Shown here in pieces: positions 31,621 to 40,685 of a stretch of 64,000 bases of DNA (positions within the stretch are counted from its first letter, which is position 1; each line of letters begins with the position of its first letter). The DNA comes from Arthrobacter sp. AFG20 (GTDB taxonomy: Bacteria > Actinomycetota > Actinomycetes > Actinomycetales > Micrococcaceae). A program made the translations under genes and the position numbers. The DNA lies in NCBI RefSeq assembly GCF_002892795.1, contig NZ_PJMC01000017.1:37817-101816 (forward strand), in the 5' to 3' direction. Below the pieces are notes generated by a model. It did no database searches and was not told the origin of the DNA. It saw only the letters and a program-made list of their open reading frames with translations.

Positions 31621-31626
31621 TAGGGT
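31621..31626 (+). promoter_or_regulatory. Leaderless -10 box for the HxlR gene
   Basis: TAGGGT, six bases before ATG 31633. Confidence 0.5.
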
Positions 31627-31632
31627 CGCAGC

Positions 31633-32181
31633 ATGGCTCTCCGTTCCGACTGGTCCCGGCGCAACTGCAGCATGGCCCGCGGGCTGGACATTTTCGGCGA
31701 CCCCTGGGGCATGCTGGTCCTCCGCGAGGTCTTCTTCGGCAACGGCCGCTTCGACGCGATGAAGACGCGCCTCCAGGTGGCTGACTCGGTCCTCACCCGG
31801 CGTCTCGCCTCCCTCGTGGAGTCCGGCCTGCTGGCAAAACAGCCCTACGACGACGGTGGCCGCACCCGCCAGGAGTACGTCCTGACCGCCAAAGGCGAGG
31901 ACGCCCTGCCGGTGCTCAACGCCGTCGTGATCTGGTCCGAAAAGCACCTGCAGGCGCCGTCGGAGCAGGCCCACATGTACGTGGTCCACGCAACCTGCGG
32001 GCAGCGCACGGGGTCAGCGGACACCTGCACCGCGTGCGGGGAACGGCTCACCGCGGAGAACACCGGCTGGCACAGCCTGACCCGAAGTGAAGAGCCGCTC
32101 CCGCTGGCGACGGCACCCCAGCAACCCAACACACCCACCAACCGCGTACAAGGCGGCGGAAAAGAAGGAACAGCCGCATGA
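31633..32181 (+). CDS. HxlR-family transcriptional regulator with zinc-ribbon-like tail
   Basis: A 182-residue winged-helix regulator. The family segment is NCSMARGLDIFGDPWGMLVLREVFFGNGRFD (quoted only in part: GDPWGMLVLREVF), followed by LTRRLASLVESGLL and the wing. After the usual ~110-residue domain there is an extension with HATCGQRTGSADTCTACGERL, Cys residues arranged like a small zinc ribbon. It overlaps the MFS gene by four bases (ATGA), so it most likely controls that transporter through the palindrome in its own promoter. Confidence 0.9.
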   Translation: MALRSDWSRRNCSMARGLDIFGDPWGMLVLREVFFGNGRFDAMKTRLQVADSVLTRRLASLVESGLLAKQPYDDGGRTRQEYVLTAKGEDALPVLNAVVIWSEKHLQAPSEQAHMYVVHATCGQRTGSADTCTACGERLTAENTGWHSLTRSEEPLPLATAPQQPNTPTNRVQGGGKEGTAA

Positions 32182-33584
32182 CCACCCCCGAGGACCCCGG
32201 AGTTTTTGTCCAGATATCGCGCCCTGAAGGGCCATTAGAGGACGATATCTGGACAAAAACTCCAGAGGAGGGGCCGAAGAAGCGGCGCCGGCTGCATCCG
32301 GCATGGGCCGTTGCCGCGGTGGCGTTCCTGGCGCTGGTCGGGGCCGCCGGCTTCCGTGCCGCGCCCGGTGTGCTTATGGTGCCGCTGCAGCAGGAGTTCG
32401 GCTGGTCCACCACCGTGCTGTCGGCCGCGGTCAGCATCAACCTGGTGCTGTTCGGGCTCACGGCCCCCTTCGCCGCGGCCCTCATGGAACGGTTCGGCAT
32501 CCGGGCCGTCACCGCCGTCGCCCTCGCACTGATCGGCGCCGGCAGCGCCCTGACCGTGCTGGTCAGCCAGTCCTGGCAGATCCTCCTCACCTGGGGCCTG
32601 CTGATCGGCCTGGGCACCGGTTCCATGGCGCTGGTGTTCGCGGCGACCATCGCCAACACCTGGTTCAGCAAAAGCCGGGGACTGGTGATCGGCATCCTGA
32701 CTGCCGGCAGCGCCGCCGGGCAGCTGGTGTTCCTGCCGTTTATCGCGATGCTCGCCCAGGACCCGGGCTGGCGCCAGGCCTCGCTGCTCATCGCCGCCGG
32801 TGCCCTGGCCGTGGTTCCGCTGGTGCTGAAGTTCCTGAAAAATTCACCGGCCGACGTTGGGGCGTTGCCTTACGGGGCAGAGGAACCGTCCGGCGCCCCT
32901 TCAGGTGCGCCCGCCGCCCCCGAGGCGGCAGAGCCACGCCGCAACGCAGCCGTCCGGGCACTGCTGGTGCTGCGGAGCGCCAGCAGGAACCGCACGTTCT
33001 GGGCGCTCGCCGCCGGGTTCGCCATCTGCGGCGCCACGACAAACGGGCTGATCGGCACGCATTTCATCCCCTCCGCCCATGACCACGGCATGCCGGAAAC
33101 GACCGCGGCCGGCCTGCTCGCCGTCGTCGGGATCTTCGACATCCTGGGCACCATCGCCTCCGGCTGGCTGACCGACCGGTTCAACCCCCGGATCCTGCTG
33201 GCCGTGTACTACCAGTTCCGGGGAATCGGGCTCCTGGTGCTTCCGCTGCTGCTGGGCTCCTCGGTCCAGCCCAGCATGATCGTGTTCGTGGTGATCTACG
33301 GCCTGGACTGGGTGGCCACGGTTCCGCCGACTGCCGCGATCTGCCGCCAGGTGTTCGGCGCCGACGGCAGCGTGGTGTTCGGCTGGGTGTTTGCCGCGCA
33401 CCAACTTGGCGCCGCCGCGGCAGCCTTGGCGGCCGGAGCCATCCGGGACGCCACCGGCCACTACACCTACGCATGGTTCGGTGCCGCCGCGATGTGCAGC
33501 ATCGCCGCCGTGATCAGCGCCACCATCCGCAAAGACGCCGGGCGACGGAAGCCCGCAGCGGTGGCCACGGCTTCAGTAGACTAG
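32178..33584 (+). CDS. MFS transporter carrying a palindromic repeat in its 5' coding end
   Basis: A 468-residue major-facilitator protein with about 12 membrane segments; the substrate is unknown, and the look is of the monocarboxylate/OFA-like group (GVLMVPLQQEFGWSTTVLS, GLGTGSMALVF, DRFNPRILLAVY). The ATG overlaps the HxlR stop and follows AGAAGGA, so the start is well fixed. The first ~29 residues are encoded largely by a 21-bp perfect inverted repeat (32200-32264), giving an odd cytoplasmic N terminus, PGVFVQISRPEGPLEDDIW, before normal family sequence begins at RRRLHPAWAV. Confidence 0.9.
   Translation: MTTPEDPGVFVQISRPEGPLEDDIWTKTPEEGPKKRRRLHPAWAVAAVAFLALVGAAGFRAAPGVLMVPLQQEFGWSTTVLSAAVSINLVLFGLTAPFAAALMERFGIRAVTAVALALIGAGSALTVLVSQSWQILLTWGLLIGLGTGSMALVFAATIANTWFSKSRGLVIGILTAGSAAGQLVFLPFIAMLAQDPGWRQASLLIAAGALAVVPLVLKFLKNSPADVGALPYGAEEPSGAPSGAPAAPEAAEPRRNAAVRALLVLRSASRNRTFWALAAGFAICGATTNGLIGTHFIPSAHDHGMPETTAAGLLAVVGIFDILGTIASGWLTDRFNPRILLAVYYQFRGIGLLVLPLLLGSSVQPSMIVFVVIYGLDWVATVPPTAAICRQVFGADGSVVFGWVFAAHQLGAAAAALAAGAIRDATGHYTYAWFGAAAMCSIAAVISATIRKDAGRRKPAAVATASVD
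32200..32264. repeat. Palindromic repeat E4, inside a coding sequence
   Basis: Perfect 21-bp arms (32200-32220 and 32244-32264; inner ends CCAGATATCG / CGATATCTGG) around a 23-base loop containing GCCCTGAAGGGCC. Its core, GATATCG with CCCTG and AGG, resembles E2, but the outer arms differ. It lies in frame within the MFS gene. Confidence 0.85.
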
Positions 33585-33675
33585 GCGGGGCGCCCGTGCG
33601 GCGCCGGCTCTTGCGGCAGAACGCGCTACGCGTCCCGGAGGCTCACACTGCCGGACTATTACTGGGGGACACTGA

Positions 33676-35055
33676 ATGGCACTGCTTACTGCCCGAACAA
33701 AGAAAGACAGGCCAGGCAGCGCCGCAGGAGGGGCCGGCCAGGGGTTGGATCAGACCACCGAACTGCAGCTGCGCAGGCGCCGCCCCGCACTGGCCGCCGT
33801 CGAACTGGTGGTCCTTCTGGCCGTGCTCTCCGCCGCCGTCTTCGTCGCGTCCCGGCTGGACGCCTGGGGTGAGAAAGGCCTGGACTTCAGCGTCTATTGG
33901 TACGGCGGCAAGATCCTCAACGACGCCGGCCTGGCGCCGTCGGGCCTCTACCAGCCCACGGTGAACTGGGCCGGCGGGCCCGAACTGCCCTTCACCTACC
34001 CGCCGTTCGCGGCGCTGCTCTTCAGCCTGCTCGCGAAACTGCCGCAGGCCACCGCGCTGCTGCTGTTCAACGCTGCCGGCGTTGCTGTGGCCGTCTGGGT
34101 GGCGGCGCTCGGCGTCCGCTACTGGAACAGCAAGCCCAGCTGGCGCAGCACCTTCGCTTCGCTGACCTTCCGGTCGGCGCTCAACCGGCTCGGCGCCGTC
34201 GTGCTTTTTCTGGCCGTCCTGAATCTTGGGCCGTGGCGCGAAACCCTGGCCTTCGGCCAGATCAACATTCTCCTGCTGGGGCTGATGACGGCGGACCTGC
34301 TGGCCCGCAGCCCCCGCTGGCGGAATGGTCTGCCCGGCAGCGGTTTCCTGGTGGGTGTTGCCGCCGGGATCAAGCTGACACCCCTGGTCTTCGGCCTGTA
34401 TTTTGTGGTGCGCAAGGACTGGCGCGGACTCCTGAACATGTGCGCCGGCTTCGCGTTCACCGTGCTGCTGGGCTGGCTGCTCCGCCCGGCCGAATCCCTC
34501 AGCTTCTGGCTGGAGATTCTTCCCGACACGTCCCGGATCGGGGGCGCCGGCTACGTGGACAACCTTTCCCTCAAGGGTGCGCTGCTCCATTTCGGAGTTC
34601 CGGCGGACGCAGTGAACGTGCCCTGGCTGGTCCTGAGCCTGCTCGTTGTGGGTCTGGGCGCCGCCCTCATCAGGGTGGCCAGCAGCCAGGGCGCGAGGGT
34701 GGTGGCTATTTCCGCCACGGCGCTCACCATGCTCCTGATCAGCCCGGTCTCGTGGTCGCACCACTGGGTCTGGATGGCCGCGGTGCTTCCGGCGTTCGCC
34801 TGGACGCTGCGCGAAACGGCTCAGCGGTACCGGCTGCAGCGCCGGGTGATGGGCGCCGTCCTGGGCGTGTCCACCTTTGTATTCCTGTTCTCGCCGAAGA
34901 CCATCGGCACGGCCCTCGGCGCCGAAAACCTCAACCTTCAGACGCCGGTGCTGTGGATCATGGCATCCAGCGCCGGAGTTTTCTGCGCGCTGGCCATCAT
35001 GGTGTGCTGGCTCGTGGTCCTTCGGCGCGATGCCGTGGTGGAGCTGGCGGAATGA
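33676..35055 (+). CDS. GT87-family polyprenol-linked glycosyltransferase (copy 2)
   Basis: A 459-residue paralogue of the protein at 30267-31583. Shared blocks in the same order are DFSVYWYGGKIL, LPFTYPPFAALLF, LGPWRETLAFGQINILLLG, GVAAGIKLTPLVFGLYF, GYVDNLSLKGALLHFG and SPVSWSHHWVWMAAVLP. It should transfer mannose or another sugar from a polyprenyl-phosphate donor to a cell-envelope lipoglycan or glycan. The ATG follows GGGGGAC. It is coupled to the SDR gene by an ATGA overlap. Confidence 0.88.
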   Translation: MALLTARTKKDRPGSAAGGAGQGLDQTTELQLRRRRPALAAVELVVLLAVLSAAVFVASRLDAWGEKGLDFSVYWYGGKILNDAGLAPSGLYQPTVNWAGGPELPFTYPPFAALLFSLLAKLPQATALLLFNAAGVAVAVWVAALGVRYWNSKPSWRSTFASLTFRSALNRLGAVVLFLAVLNLGPWRETLAFGQINILLLGLMTADLLARSPRWRNGLPGSGFLVGVAAGIKLTPLVFGLYFVVRKDWRGLLNMCAGFAFTVLLGWLLRPAESLSFWLEILPDTSRIGGAGYVDNLSLKGALLHFGVPADAVNVPWLVLSLLVVGLGAALIRVASSQGARVVAISATALTMLLISPVSWSHHWVWMAAVLPAFAWTLRETAQRYRLQRRVMGAVLGVSTFVFLFSPKTIGTALGAENLNLQTPVLWIMASSAGVFCALAIMVCWLVVLRRDAVVELAE

Positions 35056-35795
35056 GCACCGCACTGGTCACCGGCGCCGGGCGCCTCGCCGGAATCGGCG
35101 CGGGGGTGGCCCGCCGGTTGGCCGCCGACGGCTGGGACCTGGTGCTGACTTACTGGCAGGACTACGACGCCCGCATGCCCTGGGGAATCCAGCCGGACGA
35201 CGTCGGCCGGCTCACCGCCGAACTGGAGGCCATCGGCTCCACGGTGGTGGCCCTGCCCGCCAACTTCCAGGACCCGGGCGCCGTCGACCGGCTGATGGCA
35301 GACGTGGCCGCGCAGGCGGGGACCCTGCACGGAATGGTCCTCAGCCACGCCGAATCCGTCGACTCGGGCGTCCTGGACACCACCCTCGAAAGCTTCGAGC
35401 GGCACTTCGCCGTGAACACTCGGGCCAGCTGGCAGCTGGTCCGCGCCTTCGCGCAGCAGGCAGCGGACGACGGCGGCGCGATCGTTGCGCTGACCAGCGA
35501 CCACACGGCGTTCAACCTGCCGTACGGTGCGTCCAAAGGGGCGCTGGACCGGATCGTGACCGCCGCGGCGCGTGAACTTGGACCGCTGGGCATCAGCGCC
35601 AATGTGCTGAACCCCGGACCCGTGGACACCGGCTGGATGGACGGCCAGATCCGCGAAGAACTGGCCCGGCGCCAGCCCGGCGGCCGCCTGGGCACCCCCG
35701 CCGACGTGGCGGGAACCGTGGCGTTCCTGCTGTCCCCAGCGGGCCGCTGGGTGTCCGGGCAGCTGATTAAGGCCGACGGCGGGTTCTCGGCCTGA
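35052..35795 (+). CDS. Short-chain dehydrogenase/reductase
   Basis: A 247-residue classical SDR. The cofactor loop is TGAGRLAGIGAGVA, an insertion-bearing version of TGxxxGIG; the catalytic Tyr and Lys are in YGASKGAL, with VALTSDHTA supplying the Ser region, and the family C terminus VSGQLIKADGGFSA. Cofactor preference and substrate are unknown. Its start overlaps the stop of the second GT87 gene. Confidence 0.9.
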   Translation: MSTALVTGAGRLAGIGAGVARRLAADGWDLVLTYWQDYDARMPWGIQPDDVGRLTAELEAIGSTVVALPANFQDPGAVDRLMADVAAQAGTLHGMVLSHAESVDSGVLDTTLESFERHFAVNTRASWQLVRAFAQQAADDGGAIVALTSDHTAFNLPYGASKGALDRIVTAAARELGPLGISANVLNPGPVDTGWMDGQIREELARRQPGGRLGTPADVAGTVAFLLSPAGRWVSGQLIKADGGFSA

Positions 35796-35996
35796 CGCTT
35801 TCGGATCCCCTTCGAGGTAAGTGAGGGTGACGGACGCCGTCGGTCTCGGTGGCGGTGGGGGCGGGGCTGCAGAACGCTCGGCGCGCCATGGGGCGGGGTC
35901 GCGGGTCTGCTCAATCCGGATGCCGGGCGTTCAAAGGACTCGACTCTGGAGACCTCAGCCGTGGCAGCCGTACACTGTCGGTGAGGGGAGGCGGTC

Positions 35997-38735
35997 ATGT
36001 TGGGCCTACTTCTCGAGACCAAGTTCCAGGTCCCCAGGCGGCGACCCGGTCTGGCGACGCGCGCGAGGTTGATCGAGCGCCTAAGCCGTGGAGCTGATTC
36101 CACGCTGACGCTCGTGTCAGCTCCGGCGGGGTTCGGTAAGACGACGCTGCTGACTGAGTGGCTGGCAATCGTTTCCGCTAACGGATGGTCGGCGGCGTGG
36201 CTCTCGCTCGAGAAGCGTGACAATGATTCAGCGCTGTTTTGGGCTTACTTCGTCACGGCGCTGAAGAGGGCGTCCAGCGGCGTTGGCGCCGCTGCGCTCT
36301 CGCTCCTGCAGTCGGCGCAGCCCCCCATCGAAGCGCTCCTTGCCACTCTTCTCAATGACCTCCACGCTGTCCCGAACGATGTCGTCCTGGTTCTCGATGA
36401 CTATCACGTGATCGACGCGCCCGACGTGCAGGAGGGGATCGCTTACCTGGTGGAGCACCTGCCCCCGCAGGTGCACCTGGTCATCGCCAGCCGAGCCGAC
36501 CCGGTGCTGCCGCTGGCGCGGTTACGGGCTCGGGGCGAGCTCTTCGAGATCCGCGCCGCCGATCTGCGATTTACCGCAGACGAGGCGGAGGCCTACCTTA
36601 ACGGCTCCATGGGCTTGGAGCTGACGGGCCGGGATGTAGCAGCGCTGGAAGATCGCACCGAAGGGTGGATCGTGGCACTCCAGCTCGCTGCGCTTTCGAT
36701 GCAGGGCCGCGAGGACGTTGCCGCATTCATCGCAGGCTTTGCCGGGGACGACCGATACATAGTCGACTACTTGGCCGAGGAGGTCCTGCAGCGCCAGCCA
36801 GAGGATGTTCAACATTTCCTGTTCCGAACCTCCATCCTGGATCGGCTCAGCGGCCCTCTGTGCGATGCCGTCACAGGACAGGACAACGGCAAGCTCAGGC
36901 TGGCGGCGTTGGAGCGGGCGAACCTGTTTCTGGTTCCCCTGGATGACCGCCGTCACTGGTATCGCTATCACCAGCTTTTTGCGGATGTTCTGCAGGCGCG
37001 CCTGGTGGAGGAGCGCGGCGACGAGCTCCCGGGTCTGCATCGGCGGGCGAGCATTTGGTACGAACAGAACGGTGAGGCGTTCGATGCCATCCGCCATGCC
37101 TTGGCTGGGGAGGATTTCGAACGGGCGGCGGACCTTATCGAGCTGGCGGTTCCGGACATTCGGCGGAACAGGCAGGAGGCCCTGCTGCGCGGCTGGCTGA
37201 AGGTGCTCCCGTACGATGTGGTCCGTGTCAGGCCGGTGCTGGGTGTGGGACTGGTCGGCGCGCTGGTGGTGTGTGGCGATGTCGAGGGAGTCGAAGCCCG
37301 GCTGCGGGACGTCGAACGGTGGCTGGATCCGCCGACGGGTGTGGGCAAAGAAATTCAAGGCCGGGCAACGGAAATGGTCGTAGCCGACGACGAGGAATTT
37401 CGCCGCCTTCCCGCGACGATTGAAGTATACCGGGCCGCGCTGGCCCTTGGCCGGGGCGATGGACCCGGGACGGTGAGCCACGCCCAGCGTGCGCTTGATC
37501 TTGCACCTGAGGACGACCATGTCGGCCGCGCCGCCGCCTCCGGATTGCTGGGACTCGCCTACTGGGGGCGTGGGCAGCTCGAGGCAGCCCATCGGGGCTA
37601 TGACGAATGCATGGCTGGCCTGCACCGCGCAGGGCACCTCGCGGACACCTTGGGATGCGCGATCGCCCTGGCGGACATACGGCTGGCGCAAGGGCGTCTC
37701 ACCGATGCCATGGACACCTACGAACAGGCTTTGAGGGGTGCTTCTGGACGGCGCGGATCGGTTGTGCGGGGGGAATCGGACATGTATGTGGGGATGAGCG
37801 GCGTCTGTCGGGAGCGCGGCGACCAGCAGGAAGCAATCCGACTCTTGGCGCACAGCCAGGAGTTGGGTCCCCTAGGCGGGCTGCCTCAAAACCTGTATCG
37901 CTGGCGGGTCGCCATGGCGCGGATCCTTGAGGGGGAGGGTGACTTGGCCGGTGCGCTCGACCTCCTGGCTGAGGCGGAGCGACTCTACGTAGGCGATTAC
38001 TTCCCGAATGTACGTCCGGTGCCGGCTTTGAGGGCCCGGATCCAGGTCGCGCAAGGGCGGTTGGGTGAAGCACTCGGCTGGGTGCGGGAGCGAGGCCTGT
38101 CGGTGGACGATGACCTCAGTTACCTTCGGGAGTTCGAGCACATCACCCTTGCCAGGGTGCTCCTGGCCCGGTATGCGAAAGAGGGCTCAGCGCCCTCGCT
38201 CCAGGAGGCCATCCGGCTGCTGGGGCGCCTGCTGCGGGCGGCAGACGATGGCGGGCGAACGGGAAGCGTCATCGAGATTCTCGTGCTTCAGGCGCTAGCC
38301 GACCAGACGCGGGGCGACATCCCTGCCTCGCTTGCATCCCTGCGTCGAGCAGTAGCGTTGTCGGAGCCGGAGGGCTACGTTCGCATTTTCGCCGACGAGG
38401 GCGCCCCGATGGTTTCACTGCTGCGAGCGGCTGTGAATCAACGGATAGCCCCGGGTTACCTGCGCCGCCTCATGACGTTCATGAACAACGCCGAAGTCAC
38501 CGCGCCTGTCAGTGGGGGACTGATCGAGCCGCTGAGTAAACGTGAACTGGACGTTCTCCAACTGCTCGGAACGGACCTCGACGGCCCAGACATTGCCCGC
38601 GCGCTCGTGGTGTCCCTGAACACGGTGCGCACTCACACCAGACACATCTACGCCAAGCTCGGCGTGAACGACCGTCGGGGTGCGGTCCGTCAGGGCAAGG
38701 AACTCGATCTGTTCTCCCGAGACAGCGACCGGTAG
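35997..38735 (+). CDS. MalT-type LuxR-family transcriptional regulator (LAL-like)
   Basis: A 912-residue signal-transduction ATPase. Walker A is APAGFGKTTLL (Lys48) and Walker B is VLVLDDYHV (about 130-138), in an AAA/STAND domain. A TPR-like helical middle region follows (about 400-830), and a C-terminal LuxR HTH (PLSKRELDVLQLLG, then SLNTVRTHTRHIYAKLGV). This is the MalT architecture, where ligand and ATP binding trigger oligomerisation and activation. GGGGAGG precedes the ATG. Downstream small and membrane genes on the same strand are the likely targets; ligand unknown. Confidence 0.92.
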   Translation: MLGLLLETKFQVPRRRPGLATRARLIERLSRGADSTLTLVSAPAGFGKTTLLTEWLAIVSANGWSAAWLSLEKRDNDSALFWAYFVTALKRASSGVGAAALSLLQSAQPPIEALLATLLNDLHAVPNDVVLVLDDYHVIDAPDVQEGIAYLVEHLPPQVHLVIASRADPVLPLARLRARGELFEIRAADLRFTADEAEAYLNGSMGLELTGRDVAALEDRTEGWIVALQLAALSMQGREDVAAFIAGFAGDDRYIVDYLAEEVLQRQPEDVQHFLFRTSILDRLSGPLCDAVTGQDNGKLRLAALERANLFLVPLDDRRHWYRYHQLFADVLQARLVEERGDELPGLHRRASIWYEQNGEAFDAIRHALAGEDFERAADLIELAVPDIRRNRQEALLRGWLKVLPYDVVRVRPVLGVGLVGALVVCGDVEGVEARLRDVERWLDPPTGVGKEIQGRATEMVVADDEEFRRLPATIEVYRAALALGRGDGPGTVSHAQRALDLAPEDDHVGRAAASGLLGLAYWGRGQLEAAHRGYDECMAGLHRAGHLADTLGCAIALADIRLAQGRLTDAMDTYEQALRGASGRRGSVVRGESDMYVGMSGVCRERGDQQEAIRLLAHSQELGPLGGLPQNLYRWRVAMARILEGEGDLAGALDLLAEAERLYVGDYFPNVRPVPALRARIQVAQGRLGEALGWVRERGLSVDDDLSYLREFEHITLARVLLARYAKEGSAPSLQEAIRLLGRLLRAADDGGRTGSVIEILVLQALADQTRGDIPASLASLRRAVALSEPEGYVRIFADEGAPMVSLLRAAVNQRIAPGYLRRLMTFMNNAEVTAPVSGGLIEPLSKRELDVLQLLGTDLDGPDIARALVVSLNTVRTHTRHIYAKLGVNDRRGAVRQGKELDLFSRDSDR

Positions 38736-38800
38736 CCCAGGCTGACGACGCCGACAGCCGGGAAACGCCGCTAAGGCCCATGACTAAATCACCACCCTAA

Positions 38801-38816
38801 TCACCACATGTGGTGA
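38801..38816. promoter_or_regulatory. 16-bp perfect palindrome upstream of the small-protein/DUF4386 genes
   Basis: TCACCACATGTGGTGA, with a partial copy of the half-site (ATCACCACCC) 12 bp before it. It lies between the LuxR gene and the 89-residue gene and is a candidate regulator-binding site. Confidence 0.5.
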
Positions 38817-38915
38817 GGTGCGGTCCTTAGATCTCCTTCTATTGTTCGATCAGGACAACGAACGGACGCGCCGCCGGCCGAGGTTCATTGGCCGGATAAA
38901 GCGAGAGGAGGGCCC

Positions 38916-39185
38916 GTGCGTGACAGGCCGATCAGACAGCACCGCGACTCCGGATGGTACGAGGTCCGGATCGAAGGCCACCTGGATTCCCGGTGGGCTG
39001 CCTGGTTCGACGCACTGAGCCTGACGAAGGAGAGCGACGGCACCACAGTCTTCCGGACTCAGGTGGCAGACCAGGCCGCCCTGTATGGCCTGCTCCAGAA
39101 AGTGCGCGATATCGGCCTGCCCCTGCTGTCTGTGGCTCAGGTTGAAGCCGGCAAGCCTGGACCAACCACAAAGCCCCAAAGTTAG
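38916..39185 (+). CDS. Small conserved protein of unknown function
   Basis: An 89-residue soluble protein. Its core, WYEVRIEGHLDSRWAAWFD, then LTKESDGTTVFRTQVADQAAL and GLLQKVRDIGLPLLSV, matches a small actinobacterial protein type that typically accompanies large LuxR regulators. I do not know a function. GTG 38916 is preceded by GAGGAG. The DUF4386 gene follows 35 bp later, so they are probably one transcript. Confidence 0.75.
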   Translation: MRDRPIRQHRDSGWYEVRIEGHLDSRWAAWFDALSLTKESDGTTVFRTQVADQAALYGLLQKVRDIGLPLLSVAQVEAGKPGPTTKPQS

Positions 39186-39220
39186 TCTTCCACCAGCAGC
39201 CCACGAAGGGGAACGACATC

Positions 39221-39973
39221 ATGACCAGCATCCAACCAGAAGCCGCAACGAAACGAGTGCCGATGGACTCGCTACGGAAGACCGCGCTGGCCGCGGGCGT
39301 GCTCTACCTGATCACCTTCGTCTCAATCCCGACACTCACCCTCTACGGGCCGGTGCGAACGGACTCCAACTACATCACCGGCCCCGGGCCGGACACGGCC
39401 ACGCTCTGGGGCGGTGCCCTGGAAATGATCGTAGCCCTTGCCTGCATCGGGACCGCGGTCTCACTGTACCCGGTCGTTAAGAAACAAAACGAAGCGGTCG
39501 CGCTCGGCTTCGTCGGCGCCCGAGTCCTCGAAGCCGCTGCCATTGTCACCGGCGTCGTTTGCCTTCTATCCGTAGTGACCCTGCGGCAGGCCGGAGCCGG
39601 AGCAGACGCTTTGCCCACAGGCCAGGCGCTGGCTGCGATGTATGGCTGGACGTTCCTCCTCGGACAAACCCTCATGCCGGCCATGAACGCCCTGCTTCTG
39701 GGCTCCCTCCTGTACAGGTCCCGACTGGTGCCCCGGGTTCTTCCGCTGCTGGGACTCGTCGGTGCCCCGTTGCTCCTCGCTTCCACGGCTGCAACTTATT
39801 TCGGCATCAACAGCACGCTCTCCGTATGGTCGGTGATCGCGACGGCCCCGATCGCGCTTTGGGAGTTTTCGCTGGGCGTTTGGCTGGTCGCCAAGGGCTT
39901 CAGCCCCAGTCCCATCACGAAAGGCATGACGGCTGCCGTCTCAGCACCCACCCCTAGAGACGTCCCCGCCTGA
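39221..39973 (+). CDS. DUF4386 membrane protein
   Basis: A 250-residue membrane protein with about six hydrophobic segments: LRKTALAAGVLYLITFVSIP at the start, GALEMIVALACIGTAVSLYP, VLEAAAIVTGVVCLLSV, WTFLLGQTLMPAMNALLLG, VLPLLGLVGAPLLLAS and WEFSLGVWLVAKGF. The order is that of DUF4386, whose function is not known. GAAGGGGA precedes the ATG. It is probably under control of the LuxR regulator upstream. Confidence 0.85.
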   Translation: MTSIQPEAATKRVPMDSLRKTALAAGVLYLITFVSIPTLTLYGPVRTDSNYITGPGPDTATLWGGALEMIVALACIGTAVSLYPVVKKQNEAVALGFVGARVLEAAAIVTGVVCLLSVVTLRQAGAGADALPTGQALAAMYGWTFLLGQTLMPAMNALLLGSLLYRSRLVPRVLPLLGLVGAPLLLASTAATYFGINSTLSVWSVIATAPIALWEFSLGVWLVAKGFSPSPITKGMTAAVSAPTPRDVPA

Positions 39974-40043
39974 TCACCGAAACACCGGCATCCTGAACTC
40001 CGCCAGCCCATCAAAAAACCGACCCCCTGTACCCTCCCGAAAG

Positions 40044-40685
40044 ATGAACGCCATGCTCACGCTCGCCAGCCCATCCCTGGAAGAACATTCCCCTACCTTG
40101 TTTTCGGCCCGCCTCGCAGCAGTTACCGGCCTGGCCGCAGCCGCCGTCTTGTTCGTCAATGCGGCTAAACGTGCCGAACTGATACCGGTCAGCTCTGCGA
40201 CGCAGCTTGCTGCGCCCCTGGCACAGGCATTCGCGATCATCCTGGTTGTCGGCCTCGCCCGGGTTGCCCTGCGCCGATCATCAAAGTTTTCCTCGGCCGC
40301 CCTCGCGCTGAACGTCGTGGGCCTCAGCGCCGCGACCGGCGCGGAATGGGTGATCAACCTGGTGTTTGTCCGACTCGATCCGTCCCAGATCGCTGCGTTG
40401 CGGGGTGGGCCGCTCGGAACAGCCCTTGTGGCAGGTTCGATAATCTTCCTGGTCGGATCGATCCTGTATTGCCTGGCGCTGCTGCGGGACGGCAACGCAC
40501 CCCGGATCCCAACAATCGCCTACGCCATCGCTGCCGTTCCAATCGCGCTGCGCAACCTCGTCCCGGAGCTCGCACTCGATGCAGCCCTCGCACTACTGGG
40601 CGCCTCAGTCATCTGGCTCGCCCTCTGGATGCTCAAGAGCCGCCCAGCAGAAGTATCTTCCTGGCCGTTGCCAAACGGTTCTTAG
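40044..40685 (+). CDS. Six-helix membrane protein, unknown
   Basis: A 213-residue hydrophobic protein with about six membrane segments and no recognisable family motif. It lies 70 bp after the DUF4386 gene and may be a distant relative or a partner of it. The ribosome site is weak (CCGAAAG). The length, the absence of an alternative frame and the membrane pattern support coding. Confidence 0.65.
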   Translation: MNAMLTLASPSLEEHSPTLFSARLAAVTGLAAAAVLFVNAAKRAELIPVSSATQLAAPLAQAFAIILVVGLARVALRRSSKFSSAALALNVVGLSAATGAEWVINLVFVRLDPSQIAALRGGPLGTALVAGSIIFLVGSILYCLALLRDGNAPRIPTIAYAIAAVPIALRNLVPELALDAALALLGASVIWLALWMLKSRPAEVSSWPLPNGS

